NCBI RefSeq assembly: GCF_000407165.1
Contig: NZ_KE136480.1
Coordinates: forward strand, 1-64,000
DNA from: Enterococcus haemoperoxidus ATCC BAA-382
Lineage (GTDB): Bacteria; Bacillota; Bacilli; Lactobacillales; Enterococcaceae
Length of the DNA: 64,000 nt
Direction of reading: 5' to 3'
The position numbers and the translations under genes were made by a program. Under the pieces are notes generated by a model. It was not told the origin of the DNA. It did no database searches and saw only the letters and a program-made list of their open reading frames with translations. Below, in pieces: positions 27,162-36,590 of this stretch; the first letter of the stretch is position 1, and each line of letters opens with the position of its first letter.

Positions 27162-28574
27162 CTATTCAAAATTCCAAAGTTTCGAATTGTTTCTAATTTC
27201 AAGAATTTTACTGAACGTTGAAGCCTGCACTAATAATGTAGCCAAAAATAGAAGCAACGTGACGAGACTAGAATATTCATATGGGAATGTATTCATGCAA
27301 GCTGCGATAAAAAACAAGATTATACAAATAATTTGCTTAAAGAAACTAATCTTAAAGTTACATTTTCTAGAAAAATATGTTCTAGCAATACAGAAAATTA
27401 TATAAGAAAACGCCGTAGAGATTGCGGCTCCTACAGTACCAAACTTAGGAACCAAAAGATAATTCAAAATAATATTAGGAATAATCGATAGAATACTAAT
27501 CCAAATATTATAATAACTTCTACCTGAAAAAACGATTCCTAGAGTAGTAGTTTCACTCAATGTATATAATATAGGCGTCAAAGCCAACAATCCAGCTATA
27601 TATTGTGCTTCAGCATAGTCATTAGACAATATCAAAACAATATATTTTTTAAAAAACAAGACAAAAAAGAAACCTATAGTCATGATTAAAAGCAACATAT
27701 CACTTATAAAAGAAAAATGTTTGATATCTTTTTTTTCTTTATCCCACCTATACGCAGTTGGAACCCAAAAGCTAGTAAACGCACTTTGAATAATTTGTAA
27801 AATATTTGAAATCTTCAAGGCCGCCGTGTAAATACCTAATTCATAAAAAGTACTATATCCTCTTAAAAAGAATCTACTCGAAGTATTCAAAAGATTACTT
27901 AAAGATGCAGCGATTATTAAAGGTATACCAAAAATAAGCATCTTTTTCATTAAGTTACTATCAAATATATCTACATTTATTTTAAAAAGATGTCTATATT
28001 TTAAAATCAAAAATATATCTCCAAAAAATTGCCCAAATATCGTTGCATATACGATTGTTAAAAATGTTCTTTTTCCAACCAAAACTAGCACCAATGTAAA
28101 AACAAATATTACAATTTTTAAAAATATTGAAAAAATTGAGTATTCTACAGCTTTTTCGGCCATTCTAATTGACAATAAGATAAACCTCTCAATAACTGAA
28201 AAGATAATCATTATTCCAAATAGGATACTTATTTGCGTATAATTTGGATTAGAGAAAAATAAGATAGAAAATTGTTTTTTAAATAGAATAGTTATAGTAC
28301 ATAACAAAACAGCAGCTAATACAGGAATTAATAAAGCATTTTGAAAAATTTTAATTTTATTGTCATCTCTGTGATACTCTCTTGTGTATGATTGGTCTAT
28401 TCCCAAATAAATAATTGATAACAAAAAATATTGAATAACTGAAAACATGCTCGCTTTCCCGAATTCTGCCGGATTTATATAGTAAGTTGTAACAGGGATC
28501 GTTAAAAATGAAATCGCAGCTCCCAAAATGGGCCCTAAAGAAAATCCTATTAGTTTGGAAATAAATTTTTTCAT
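27162..28574 (-). CDS. Polysaccharide flippase, Wzx/MOP family
   Basis: This 470-residue protein has 12 to 14 predicted membrane helices with the MOP-superfamily pattern (ISKLIGFSLGPILGAAISFL at the start, INPAEFGKASMFS, and a later YELGIYTAALKISNIL). It would flip the undecaprenyl-linked repeat unit across the membrane. The start at 28574 has GGGAGG upstream and overlaps the end of the GT4 gene. Very AT-rich. Confidence 0.87.
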   Translation of the reverse strand: MKKFISKLIGFSLGPILGAAISFLTIPVTTYYINPAEFGKASMFSVIQYFLLSIIYLGIDQSYTREYHRDDNKIKIFQNALLIPVLAAVLLCTITILFKKQFSILFFSNPNYTQISILFGIMIIFSVIERFILLSIRMAEKAVEYSIFSIFLKIVIFVFTLVLVLVGKRTFLTIVYATIFGQFFGDIFLILKYRHLFKINVDIFDSNLMKKMLIFGIPLIIAASLSNLLNTSSRFFLRGYSTFYELGIYTAALKISNILQIIQSAFTSFWVPTAYRWDKEKKDIKHFSFISDMLLLIMTIGFFFVLFFKKYIVLILSNDYAEAQYIAGLLALTPILYTLSETTTLGIVFSGRSYYNIWISILSIIPNIILNYLLVPKFGTVGAAISTAFSYIIFCIARTYFSRKCNFKISFFKQIICIILFFIAACMNTFPYEYSSLVTLLLFLATLLVQASTFSKILEIRNNSKLWNFE

Positions 28575-28576
28575 AG

Positions 28577-29722
28577 TCAACCTCCCTTAAATAAATCTTG
28601 AATATGTGACTCCCATTTTCCTTTGATTATTTCTGGTGTAAAATCTTTTGACCGTTTTTTAGCTAGATGACTAAGGTCTTTATAAAAAACATCATCGCTT
28701 AAAAGCTTTTTGACTGCCTCAGACATTTTAAGAATATCAAAAGACTCTATTACGATACCAAACTCATCGTCACCTATAATTTCTCTAGGACCGGTTGTAT
28801 CGAATGAAATCACTGGTAATCCAAAGGTCATTGCTTCTACTATAGACAGACCAAATCCTTCCCATCTAGAAGTAGACAGAAAGATTTTTCCGTTTTTATA
28901 TAGCTCTGCTAATTCATTTTCATTCAATGCTCCTAATAAAATTATCCTATCATTCAAGTCATTCTTAACTATCATCTCTTTTATTATTTTTTCTTGTTTT
29001 TTGGTTCCTGAACCAGCAAATTTCACTATTACATCTCTTGGTAATAAGTTAACTAACTCAATTAAAAAATCAATTCCTTTAGATTTAACATCAAATCTTG
29101 ACACAAAAACAATATCATTTCTATTACTTGAGACACTATTTACTTTTGAATTCATCGTAACACTATTAGAAATGCTTACTGTATTATGGTTGTACCTAGC
29201 AAAAGCCCGTCTATCTGCTTCAGTTAGACAAACAACAGAGTCACTGCATATTAATCCTTCTAAATATTTATCTTTAATTTCACTATAATAGTTTTCCAAA
29301 TATACTTCAGCAGTGCTATGTTGCCAAGCAATTACTTTAATTTCTGGAATGTACTCCTTTATAGACTGACTAAATGTTGTTAGAAATCCACCACTTAAAA
29401 TTACTAAATCAATTTTTTGTTCTTTGAGATAATTTAGTAATCGTCCATGCCTTCTCTTAAATTCTACTACCGGATTGGCTTTTCCATTAGAAAAGATAGT
29501 TTTTCTAAGTACTTTTCTCTTCAATTTAGAAAATAGAGTTAACTCATCTTGGGTTTTATCTATTTTCATTTCTAGTTCATCGATATTAAAAAATGGCTCT
29601 TCTGGTCGAAATGAGTAAAATGATACTTTATTTTCTTTAAGAGAAAGTTGTTTACCTAGATTCAAAACAATTTTTTGTTGTCCACCAAGTTTAAAATCAG
29701 TATTAACTAAACAGATATTCAT
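28577..29722 (-). CDS. Glycosyltransferase family 4
   Basis: This 381-residue GT-B enzyme has an N-terminal acceptor domain (FKLGGQQKIVLNLGKQL) and the donor-site segment STSRWEGFGLSIVEAMTFGLPVIS with the E-x7-E pattern. It is soluble or membrane-associated and adds one sugar to the growing EPS repeat. Donor and linkage unknown. Its stop overlaps the flippase ribosome binding site. AAAGGAATTAGTAA precedes the ATG. Confidence 0.88.
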   Translation of the reverse strand: MNICLVNTDFKLGGQQKIVLNLGKQLSLKENKVSFYSFRPEEPFFNIDELEMKIDKTQDELTLFSKLKRKVLRKTIFSNGKANPVVEFKRRHGRLLNYLKEQKIDLVILSGGFLTTFSQSIKEYIPEIKVIAWQHSTAEVYLENYYSEIKDKYLEGLICSDSVVCLTEADRRAFARYNHNTVSISNSVTMNSKVNSVSSNRNDIVFVSRFDVKSKGIDFLIELVNLLPRDVIVKFAGSGTKKQEKIIKEMIVKNDLNDRIILLGALNENELAELYKNGKIFLSTSRWEGFGLSIVEAMTFGLPVISFDTTGPREIIGDDEFGIVIESFDILKMSEAVKKLLSDDVFYKDLSHLAKKRSKDFTPEIIKGKWESHIQDLFKGG

Positions 29723-29737
29723 TTACTAATTCCTTTC

Positions 29738-30895
29738 TCATCCGAGAAACTCTTCATTGTCTTTATTATTTAGCAAGATAACTCCAAAAAGTAACAAGAA
29801 ATTTGTACTCACGTTAAAAACACTTTGCTCCATCAAACCAAAAATCAAAAAAATTAATAGATATATATTCCAATATTTTAGGTAGTAATTATTTAAAGTT
29901 TTTGATATTCGATATAAGTACAAACTAAGTAAGCCTATAGAGAATGCACCATAATTTAATAAGTATTTCAAGTAGACATTGTCTAAAACCTTATATTGAA
30001 AGCCTACAACTTCTTGGACTGAATAATTTAGACTACTGTATTCAACTTGTTGTCCAAAAAAGGTAAGTCTATACTCATTTATGAATCTACTTCCTATAGA
30101 AATTCGATTAGACAACAGAATACTAAGTTTAATAATTAGGCTATTACCATGCAAATATAATATTGAAGAGACGTAAGAAACAACAAATAAAATTATAAAT
30201 ATGATTGGAATAAACCATCTTGAATTAATAAACAAAAAATTTCTATTCTTAAAAAAATATTGTAGTAGGGTTAAACATGACACTACTAATATAAGGAAAA
30301 ACGACGTTCTAGAGTTGGTCAGACCATAAAAGATAATACTAATAATATTGAAAACACCGATTTTAAATAATAACTTAGTCATTTTTTTTTCTGAAAAAGT
30401 AGATAGCATGAATAAACTCAGCAACATCATTCCAACAGTATTTGGATGCCAAAATCCTAATGAACTTCTAACAATTCCATCTCTTATTACAACCCTGTCA
30501 GGAATGACTGATAGGAAAAAAAGAGATAATATTAATATAAAACTTATGGCTTGTGTTACAAAAAATGTGTTTAGTATTTTTTTTAGTGACAAACATTTTA
30601 ATCCTGTAATGACAATCATTAAATCTAATAATGGAGAAACTCCAACAATAACTCTCGTTACAAATAACGGAATAACGATCGTAGCCAATACAACTATTTG
30701 TTTTACACTATATTTATTAAATAATAAGATAAATAGAAGTGACAGTATGATATAGCCACTTTTAATTATTTGAGCAAAATTAGCTAAACTATGAACTAAA
30801 TTTAATGTTGAATTTTGTATTAAAAAAATTGTCATTAAATATACTGAAAATGAGCTTATTATTAGTAGGTTTTTAAATTGTAATTTTTTATTCAT
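29738..30895 (-). CDS. O-antigen/EPS polymerase-like protein (Wzy)
   Basis: This 385-residue protein has ten or more membrane helices and a long loop between helices in the C-terminal half (about residues 250-310), the usual Wzy layout. A segment HPNTVGMMLL and the NSRTSFFLI motif fit the Wzy_C/O-antigen ligase-like family. It would polymerise EPS repeats outside the membrane. Called from topology, a weak motif and context, since Wzy sequences are very diverse. GGAGGTAG precedes the ATG. Confidence 0.72.
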   Translation of the reverse strand: MNKKLQFKNLLIISSFSVYLMTIFLIQNSTLNLVHSLANFAQIIKSGYIILSLLFILLFNKYSVKQIVVLATIVIPLFVTRVIVGVSPLLDLMIVITGLKCLSLKKILNTFFVTQAISFILILSLFFLSVIPDRVVIRDGIVRSSLGFWHPNTVGMMLLSLFMLSTFSEKKMTKLLFKIGVFNIISIIFYGLTNSRTSFFLILVVSCLTLLQYFFKNRNFLFINSRWFIPIIFIILFVVSYVSSILYLHGNSLIIKLSILLSNRISIGSRFINEYRLTFFGQQVEYSSLNYSVQEVVGFQYKVLDNVYLKYLLNYGAFSIGLLSLYLYRISKTLNNYYLKYWNIYLLIFLIFGLMEQSVFNVSTNFLLLFGVILLNNKDNEEFLG

Positions 30896-30909
30896 ACTAC
30901 CTCCAGTTC

Positions 30910-31361
30910 TTAACTTACTGTGTACTCTTTTGGAGTGATATAATCAACTTTCTCATGTCTTTCTTTTATTATTGCTGGATTTCCATAAGCAATGGAATTC
31001 GGTGGAATATCTTTTGAGATAACAGTATTAGCACCGATTACACAGTTTTCACCGATATTTATTGGACCACTACGACAGCTCCAGAATATATCACTGTATT
31101 TTTTCCGATAATAGGTGTACCAGTATTATTTAATTTACCATTCATATACCTTGTATTTGCACCAATAGTAACTCTGGGATGACTCACACAGCCTAAGCCG
31201 TTGTGTTTAAATTGTATATCATTTCCTATTTTAGTATTCTCATTCACATACGCTTCGAAAGCAAACAGATACCTCAAAATAAGGATAATTAAATGTGAAA
31301 AAATTTTTAATCTTTTACAACTTAAATAAATTGCAAATCTCAATAATTTTGTAGCTTTCAT
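30910..31361 (-). pseudogene. Serine-acetyltransferase-like hexapeptide protein, frameshifted
   Basis: The first frame (31361 down to 31059) codes 100 residues ending [10 protein letters not shown]. One base is missing near 31070, after which the other frame continues [35 protein letters not shown] and stops at 30910. Together this is a left-handed beta-helix acetyltransferase of the EpsH/CysE type, about 150 residues. A missing G in GTAGTGGGTCCA would explain it. Either the EPS lacks an acetyl group in this strain or the base is a sequencing error. Confidence 0.8.
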
Positions 31362-31371
31362 AAATTTCCTC

Positions 31372-32274
31372 TCAAACTTTCCCTATTGAGAATAAAAGAA
31401 TTTCTCTAAATCTTTTTATTATATCTATAATGGAAATTTTCCCTTGATATATTGAATTTTCAATATCAAGATAATAAGTCAGATATTCTTTTTTAAATGG
31501 ATGGACACTTCTAAACTTCCATGGTTTTGAAGACGTCGTAAAGTGTACTATTGCTGGTTTCTTTTTCAAATTTGCTAAACTTTCTTTCTCAATTCCGATG
31601 ACTGTTCTTCTTTTGGCAAAAAATAGAAATTGTACATTCCATTTTAAAGGTAACTCAAGCCAATCTCTTTTATACACCGCATTAAAAGCAGCCTGATCAT
31701 TTAGCATTGTTAAGTGATTAAATTCTTTGATAAATTTTTCTAATTTTTTCGTTGCCTCATTTTCTCTCATACTCTTTAAATTCATAACCATAATTCCACT
31801 GTTAAAAGTTTTTTCATCTTCACGAAGCCCCATAAACTTATTATCCTTGTTATATCCAGGATTCCAAACAGCTGCAATCTCTGGTTTTGAATTATCGTTT
31901 ATGAATTCATCCCATAATCCCCCAATATCTTCTTTCACTAACAAATCACTGTCTAAGAAAATACAAGTTTCCCATTCTAATAAAATTGACGGCAGATAAA
32001 TTTTTACATACGCAGCTCTAGAAATATGCCATTTTGGTTGAACATGACTTAGAATAGAATCGTCAAAATACAAAAATTCAATTGCACAATTTTGATATTC
32101 ATTTTCGAGTTCATCGCCTAACTTCTTCAAGTCATTTACAACTTTTTCTGTTAAAACACACTTTATATTAATTTTTCTATTGGTATTTGCTAACATACTT
32201 TTTATTGTTACTACTGCTGGAATAAAGTAATTTTTATCAGTAATCAGCGCAACATTAATATCATTTTTACTCAT
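31372..32274 (-). CDS. Glycosyltransferase family 8
   Basis: This 300-residue GT-A enzyme of the GT8 group has VALITDKNYFIPAVVTIKS at the start, the DxD metal site in CIFLDSDLLV, FNSGIMVMNL and DQAAFNAV. The C-terminal part has the HFTTSSKPWKF motif that binds donor. It usually transfers alpha-linked galactose or glucose. The start at 32274 begins 4 bases after the stop of the upstream gene; the frame continues 6 codons upstream but overlaps it. Confidence 0.88.
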   Translation of the reverse strand: MSKNDINVALITDKNYFIPAVVTIKSMLANTNRKINIKCVLTEKVVNDLKKLGDELENEYQNCAIEFLYFDDSILSHVQPKWHISRAAYVKIYLPSILLEWETCIFLDSDLLVKEDIGGLWDEFINDNSKPEIAAVWNPGYNKDNKFMGLREDEKTFNSGIMVMNLKSMRENEATKKLEKFIKEFNHLTMLNDQAAFNAVYKRDWLELPLKWNVQFLFFAKRRTVIGIEKESLANLKKKPAIVHFTTSSKPWKFRSVHPFKKEYLTYYLDIENSIYQGKISIIDIIKRFREILLFSIGKV

Positions 32275-32278
32275 AATT

Positions 32279-32767
32279 TTACACACTCTCACTATTAATC
32301 AAATTTAATAAGTTTGAAAAGAAAAAATCATTGTTAGATTTAAATTTACTAAACTTATGCTCGCTAATTCTAGCTAAGCATCTGGAAAAGCTTTCCTCAT
32401 CCGTTGCTTCAAAACAATAATTAAGTTCAACAAATAATTTAGTAATTTGAAATTGATGGTCATCAACATGCTCCCCATATTTAGACTCTCTTGGAATCAC
32501 GATAACTTTTTTATTTCTCTCCAATGCAGAAATTATCGATCCCGTACCTCCATGAGTAATTATTATATCAGCCTTATCATAAAGTTCATTTATAAATATT
32601 TTCTCATAAAATTTTTTTGTCTTAAAATTTTTAGGTTCATACGAACATGAACCAATTTGCCCAATTACTTCATTATCAGAAATTTTTCCATCCTCAATAA
32701 ATTTATCAACCATTTTAATAAGTCGATTAAATTGGAATTTTTGTGAACCAACAGTTACAAAAATCAT
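32279..32767 (-). CDS. Glycosyltransferase, Alg13-like subunit (PssE/Cps14G type)
   Basis: This 162-residue protein covers only the C-terminal donor-binding half of a GT-B enzyme: MIFVTVGSQKFQFNRLI, IITHGGTGSIISAL and VIVPRESKYGEHVDDHQ. The upstream gene gives the other half, so the two act together like Alg13 and Alg14. In pneumococcus 14 the pair adds a beta-1,4-galactose. CGGGAGGGGGAG-like DNA precedes the ATG. Confidence 0.88.
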   Translation of the reverse strand: MIFVTVGSQKFQFNRLIKMVDKFIEDGKISDNEVIGQIGSCSYEPKNFKTKKFYEKIFINELYDKADIIITHGGTGSIISALERNKKVIVIPRESKYGEHVDDHQFQITKLFVELNYCFEATDEESFSRCLARISEHKFSKFKSNNDFFFSNLLNLINSESV

Positions 32768-32782
32768 TTCCGCTCCTCCCCC

Positions 32783-33259
32783 TTAATATATGTTTCCTAA
32801 ACAAATTGCATTCGGATAAAATTTTTTTAATTCCTCCCACTGGATAATAAAAATATCACAAAATTTATACAGTAGCTTTCCAGTTAAAGTGGGTGAAGAA
32901 ACCTTTGCAAAAGATTCAATAAAAATTAGTTTTTTCCCAAAAATCTTACCTATCAGATATGTTGGTATAACTGATAATGCTCCTGTAGAAATAATAATGT
33001 CAGGTTTTTCTTTGAAAAATATTCTAATAGACAATATCGAATTCCACAAAAATTTTATTATAAAAAATAACTCTTTCCGATTTAGTTGTTTTAAAAAGTA
33101 AGTATCTGTTGACGAATAATTATACATAGTTTTTTCAGTAACTATATAAAGTTCAAACGTTTCACCTAATTTATTTAGCATTAGTAATTCATCATAATGC
33201 CCTCCAGAGGAAGCAATTAAGCATATTTTCTTGGTTTCATTATCTATATTTTTCATCAA
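32783..33259 (-). CDS. Glycosyltransferase, Alg14-like subunit (PssD/Cps14F type)
   Basis: The 158-residue protein is the acceptor-binding and membrane-anchor half of the split GT-B enzyme: KICLIASSGGHYDELLML, TGALSVIPTYLIG and FIESFAKVSSPTLTGK. It recruits the Alg13-like subunit to the membrane. It begins 3 bases after the sugar transferase stop. Confidence 0.88.
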   Translation of the reverse strand: MMKNIDNETKKICLIASSGGHYDELLMLNKLGETFELYIVTEKTMYNYSSTDTYFLKQLNRKELFFIIKFLWNSILSIRIFFKEKPDIIISTGALSVIPTYLIGKIFGKKLIFIESFAKVSSPTLTGKLLYKFCDIFIIQWEELKKFYPNAICLGNIY

Positions 33260-33262
33260 TTT

Positions 33263-33991
33263 TTAATATGCTCCTCTAGATAAAAACATTACTTTAATCG
33301 TCTGGGAAATAATCTTCAAATCATTCCACACCGACTGGGTTTCAATATATTCCAAATCAAATTCCACCATATCATCAAAATGAACGTCATTTCGCCCTCG
33401 AATCTGCCATAACCCTGTGCAGCCAGGTTTAACACACAGACGTAACATATCACGTTGACTGTACTCATCAACCTCTCTTTTTAATGGAGGTCTAGGCCCA
33501 ACTAATGACATCTCTCCTTTTAAAACATTAAAAAGTTGAGGGAGCTCATCAATACTAGTTTTACGAATCTTTTTCCCTATCTTTGTTACTCTAGGATCTT
33601 CCTTTATTTTGAACATAGCTCCTTCGATTTCATTAAATTCAAGTAGTTCCTCCAATTGCTCTTCTGCATCGGCACACATGGAACGAAATTTATACATAGT
33701 GAATAAATTCCCATTCTTTCCAACCCTTTTTTGAGAAAAAACGATTGGACCTTTTGAATCTTCTTGCTTTATCAAAAAAGCAACTATGACAAATACTGGA
33801 CTCAAGAGAATAAGCCCCAATAAACTACCTAAAATGTCTATTCCTCTTTTGAACACACGAAAATATAACGTTTTCCTCCCAAAGTTTTTGCCAAAATCTG
33901 GATCATCCACGTTATCCCCTATTTTTATATATAATTCTTTTTGCACTGTATTTCTACCTGTGTTTGCAAACTTTCCCTCCAAATTTAACAC
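33263..33991 (-). CDS. Undecaprenyl-phosphate sugar-1-phosphate transferase (EPS priming enzyme)
   Basis: This 242-residue protein matches the C-terminal catalytic domain of WcaJ/CpsE: one reentrant membrane helix (RGIDILGSLLGLILLSPVF), SQKRVGKNGNLFTMYKFRSM, RKTSIDELPQLFNVLKG, MSLVGPRPPL and GCTGLWQIRGR. It transfers sugar-1-phosphate (often glucose or galactose) to undecaprenyl phosphate, the first step of EPS synthesis. The usual four extra N-terminal helices are missing, as in the shorter EpsE type. Confidence 0.93.
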   Translation of the reverse strand: MLNLEGKFANTGRNTVQKELYIKIGDNVDDPDFGKNFGRKTLYFRVFKRGIDILGSLLGLILLSPVFVIVAFLIKQEDSKGPIVFSQKRVGKNGNLFTMYKFRSMCADAEEQLEELLEFNEIEGAMFKIKEDPRVTKIGKKIRKTSIDELPQLFNVLKGEMSLVGPRPPLKREVDEYSQRDMLRLCVKPGCTGLWQIRGRNDVHFDDMVEFDLEYIETQSVWNDLKIISQTIKVMFLSRGAY

Positions 33992-34109
33992 TCCTTTAAA
34001 AAAACAAATCCCATAACACCAACAACAAAGTTATGCACGTTTTATATAACAACAACTATTATGTAATCAATGCATACCAACAACTATATGTGTTACTTTT
34101 ATACCATTC
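33992..34109 (-). other. Short gap between phosphatase and priming transferase genes
   Basis: 118 bp with several AGTTGTTG repeats on the minus strand and a loose hairpin CATAAC...GTTATG (around 34012-34036). No terminator-like T tract, so the EPS operon probably reads through. Confidence 0.4.
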
Positions 34110-34874
34110 CTAAAACAAACCAAATTTTTTCTTTTTAATCTCCTTAAATTCTGGCCGTTGGATATCATCTCCATTCAAGATATCCTTAGCCATTTGCTGC
34201 ATTGCTTCAACATAGTCTGATCCCATATCTGCTGCAATAGCATCGTAAGCTTTTTTCATAAAAAAACCACGTTTGTCAATATTATGCGCATCAGATGCCA
34301 TCATGTACACCATACTATGCGCAACCATTTGTTTTGCTATTTTTTCAATTTTGCTCCCAAAAATACCAACATAACTAGGAGCTGTTAATTGAGTTAACAC
34401 ACCCATTTCTAAAAAAGGCAACAGACGATTAGGATCTTCAATAAACTTACTGTTTCTTTCCGGATGCACAATTATTGGAACGTGCCCTGCCTCCAATAAT
34501 TTGTAAAACATCTGTTTTGAATACGCGGGTATCTCATTTGTCGGAAATTCAATCAATAGATAGCGATTATTCAAATCCGCAAATAAAATATCATTCGTTT
34601 GAATTTGTTCTAACAATTCACCTCCAATACGTACTTCTTGCCCTTCAAATAACGTAAGCGGAACCTTTCGACGATCCAATTCTTCTTGCAATGCTGAGAC
34701 ACAAGAAATAACTTTACCAGCTGAATTATCATACTTACCATTATTATGGTGAGGCGTACATAAGATATGAGTAATTCCTTGTTTGACAGCCATTTCCGCC
34801 ATATCAATTGAATCATCGATCGATTGAGCTCCATCGTCTATTCCAGGTAGTATGTGACAATGTAAATCAATCAT
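34110..34874 (-). CDS. Tyrosine-protein phosphatase, PHP type (CpsB/Wzb/YwqE)
   Basis: This 254-residue enzyme has the PHP metal sites MIDLHCHILPGIDDGAQS, CTPHHNNGKY, GQEVRI, IIVHPERN and MASDAHN. It is a Mn-dependent phosphatase that resets the autophosphorylated BY-kinase and tunes polymer length. It is placed right after the kinase, 21 bp apart, as in cpsABCD-type clusters. Confidence 0.93.
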   Translation of the reverse strand: MIDLHCHILPGIDDGAQSIDDSIDMAEMAVKQGITHILCTPHHNNGKYDNSAGKVISCVSALQEELDRRKVPLTLFEGQEVRIGGELLEQIQTNDILFADLNNRYLLIEFPTNEIPAYSKQMFYKLLEAGHVPIIVHPERNSKFIEDPNRLLPFLEMGVLTQLTAPSYVGIFGSKIEKIAKQMVAHSMVYMMASDAHNIDKRGFFMKKAYDAIAADMGSDYVEAMQQMAKDILNGDDIQRPEFKEIKKKKFGLF

Positions 34875-34895
34875 TCGCTTGTTCCTTTCTATTTT

Positions 34896-35597
34896 CTATG
34901 AACCATAATAATAGCCCTGATCTGAAATGTTTTTAGATCCGTTATACACAACACCAAGGATATTTGCATCTACCATCTCTAGTAAATTTTTTGCCTTCAA
35001 AAGGGAATCTCTTTTTGAGACATTTTCACGAACAACTATGATCGTTCCATCTGATTTAGAAGAAACAATCTGCGCATCCGTTACAGCAACAACCGGTGGC
35101 ATATCAAAGATAATCAAATCATATTGCTGTTTCAATTCTTGCAATAGCTCACCCATCCTTCTAGAATCCAATAATTCAGATGGATTTGGCGGTTTAGGTC
35201 CGCTAGTCATCAAGAACAAATTGTCTACTCCAGATGATTGGACCACTTGATGTAATGCTATTTCTCGACTTCCCAACAACGTACTTAATCCACGGGTATT
35301 ATCCAAAGAAAAAGTCTTAGCAACAGTTGGCTTTCTCATATCTGCATCCACCAGTAATACACGTTTACCAGAATTAGCAAAAACAACAGCTAGATTAGCA
35401 GAAGTAGTAGATTTCCCTTCGCTTGGTCCAGAAGATGTAATAACCAATGTCTTTAAATCTCGATCTACCATAGCATACTGAATATTTGTTCGAATCGTTC
35501 GAAATTGTTCTGATATAGGTGAAGATTTATCCGCTAGAGTAATCAAACTGACTGCTCTTGTTTTTTGTTTCTTTTGATGTCTTATTTTATTTGCCAT
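34896..35597 (-). CDS. Bacterial tyrosine kinase (CpsD/EpsB type)
   Basis: This 233-residue P-loop BY-kinase has SEQFRTIRTNIQYAM, Walker A SSGPSEGKSTTSANLA, Walker A' LLVDADMRKPT, Walker B LIIFDMPP and a C-terminal tyrosine cluster GYYYGS that is autophosphorylated. It pairs with the Wzz-like membrane partner encoded upstream. AGGAGTAAG precedes the ATG. Confidence 0.94.
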   Translation of the reverse strand: MANKIRHQKKQKTRAVSLITLADKSSPISEQFRTIRTNIQYAMVDRDLKTLVITSSGPSEGKSTTSANLAVVFANSGKRVLLVDADMRKPTVAKTFSLDNTRGLSTLLGSREIALHQVVQSSGVDNLFLMTSGPKPPNPSELLDSRRMGELLQELKQQYDLIIFDMPPVVAVTDAQIVSSKSDGTIIVVRENVSKRDSLLKAKNLLEMVDANILGVVYNGSKNISDQGYYYGS

Positions 35598-35608
35598 TTC
35601 TTACTCCT

Positions 35609-36436
35609 TTAGACTCTTGGACGACTTCTACGCGCTGGCGTAGACTCATCTGAATTCGATTTTTCTTTTAACACAGGTCTTGGAATCTCTGTATTTAAAT
35701 TTCTTGATTCAGTAACAGACGAATTCGGTGGTGTTCTAACAACTTTTGCACTCAGCTCTTTTGCTGTCATATTAGGAACCACTCCTAAGATAGTAAAACC
35801 AAGATCTTCTTCCACAAAACGGTCATCTTTAATTGTTTTATCAAATAGTTCTAAAATAAAGGCTGCTGCGATTCCACACATTATACCCAAGGCTAAACCA
35901 ATTATTAAATTCAACTTATCATTTGGCGAAACTGGTTTGATATTAGCTGTAGCTGCTGATATGATCGTGATTTTGTCTACATTTAACATATCTTTTGCTT
36001 TCTCTTGGAAAACCGAAGCTGTCTGATTCGCAATATTTTGAGCGACAACTGGATCAGTCACTTTTGATACAATCGAAAACATTTGTGAATTTTGTGACTG
36101 ATTAACAGAAACACTTGCGCCTAATTCTTCAACGGACAAATCATTTTCATGTTTTTCCTTCATTCTTTGTTGCACTTCACTCATTACCGTGTCACTTTTG
36201 ATCAAATCTTTATACGTGTTGATCATTTGCAGATTACCATTGATATCGTTGACATTCGTTGTTTCATTTTGCGGTAATCGAACGATCAACTGTGCCTGAG
36301 AACTATACTTAGGGGTGATCACAAAGTAAGTCAAAACCCCTGCAATTCCTAGTCCTAAAAACATACTAACAATAATCAAACCTACACGTTTCTTTAATAC
36401 TCCAATTAACTCTTGTAAACTGATTGTCTCTTCCAT
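35609..36436 (-). CDS. Chain-length regulator (Wzz/CpsC type)
   Basis: The 275-residue protein has a membrane helix near each end of the Wzz domain (about 18-40 and 175-195), the ISLQELIGVLKKRVGLI start and the Pro-rich VSPNDKLNL segment before the second helix. A cytoplasmic tail (200-275), rich in Pro, Ser, Arg and Glu, is unusually long and probably contacts the kinase. The ATG at 36436 has GGAGGAAAAG upstream. First gene of the EPS operon. Confidence 0.9.
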   Translation of the reverse strand: MEETISLQELIGVLKKRVGLIIVSMFLGLGIAGVLTYFVITPKYSSQAQLIVRLPQNETTNVNDINGNLQMINTYKDLIKSDTVMSEVQQRMKEKHENDLSVEELGASVSVNQSQNSQMFSIVSKVTDPVVAQNIANQTASVFQEKAKDMLNVDKITIISAATANIKPVSPNDKLNLIIGLALGIMCGIAAAFILELFDKTIKDDRFVEEDLGFTILGVVPNMTAKELSAKVVRTPPNSSVTESRNLNTEIPRPVLKEKSNSDESTPARRSRPRV

Positions 36437-36449
36437 CTTTTCCTCCATT

Positions 36450-36528
36450 AACTACGTACAAATAATATAAACACTAGATAAACTAGGCGTAAAACTAATT
36501 ATAAAATAACAAGCATACGCTAACGATT
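36450..36528 (-). promoter_or_regulatory. EPS operon promoter region
   Basis: Minus-strand DNA here has TTTACG, an 18-nt spacer and TATATT, a moderate promoter candidate. It follows the terminator of the gene upstream, so the EPS operon must start here. Confidence 0.4.
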
Positions 36529-36570
36529 AAAAAATAAACGAATTTAGAGACAAGCTCTACTTATTTCGTT
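36529..36570 (-). terminator. Terminator upstream of the EPS operon
   Basis: On the minus strand AACGAAAT...TAGAG and CTCTA...ATTCGTT pair and TTTATTTTTT follows. It separates the 279-aa gene from the EPS operon. Confidence 0.8.
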
Positions 36571-36590
36571 AAGACTTTTTTGTCAGCACG

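Noticed and set aside
28710-29288. 192-codon plus-strand frame
   Set aside because: It is antisense to the GT4 gene, has no ribosome binding site and matches the shadow of its codon use.
34110-35597. Kinase/phosphatase pair as a signalling system unrelated to EPS
   Set aside because: The Wzz-like partner, priming enzyme and order are those of an EPS operon.
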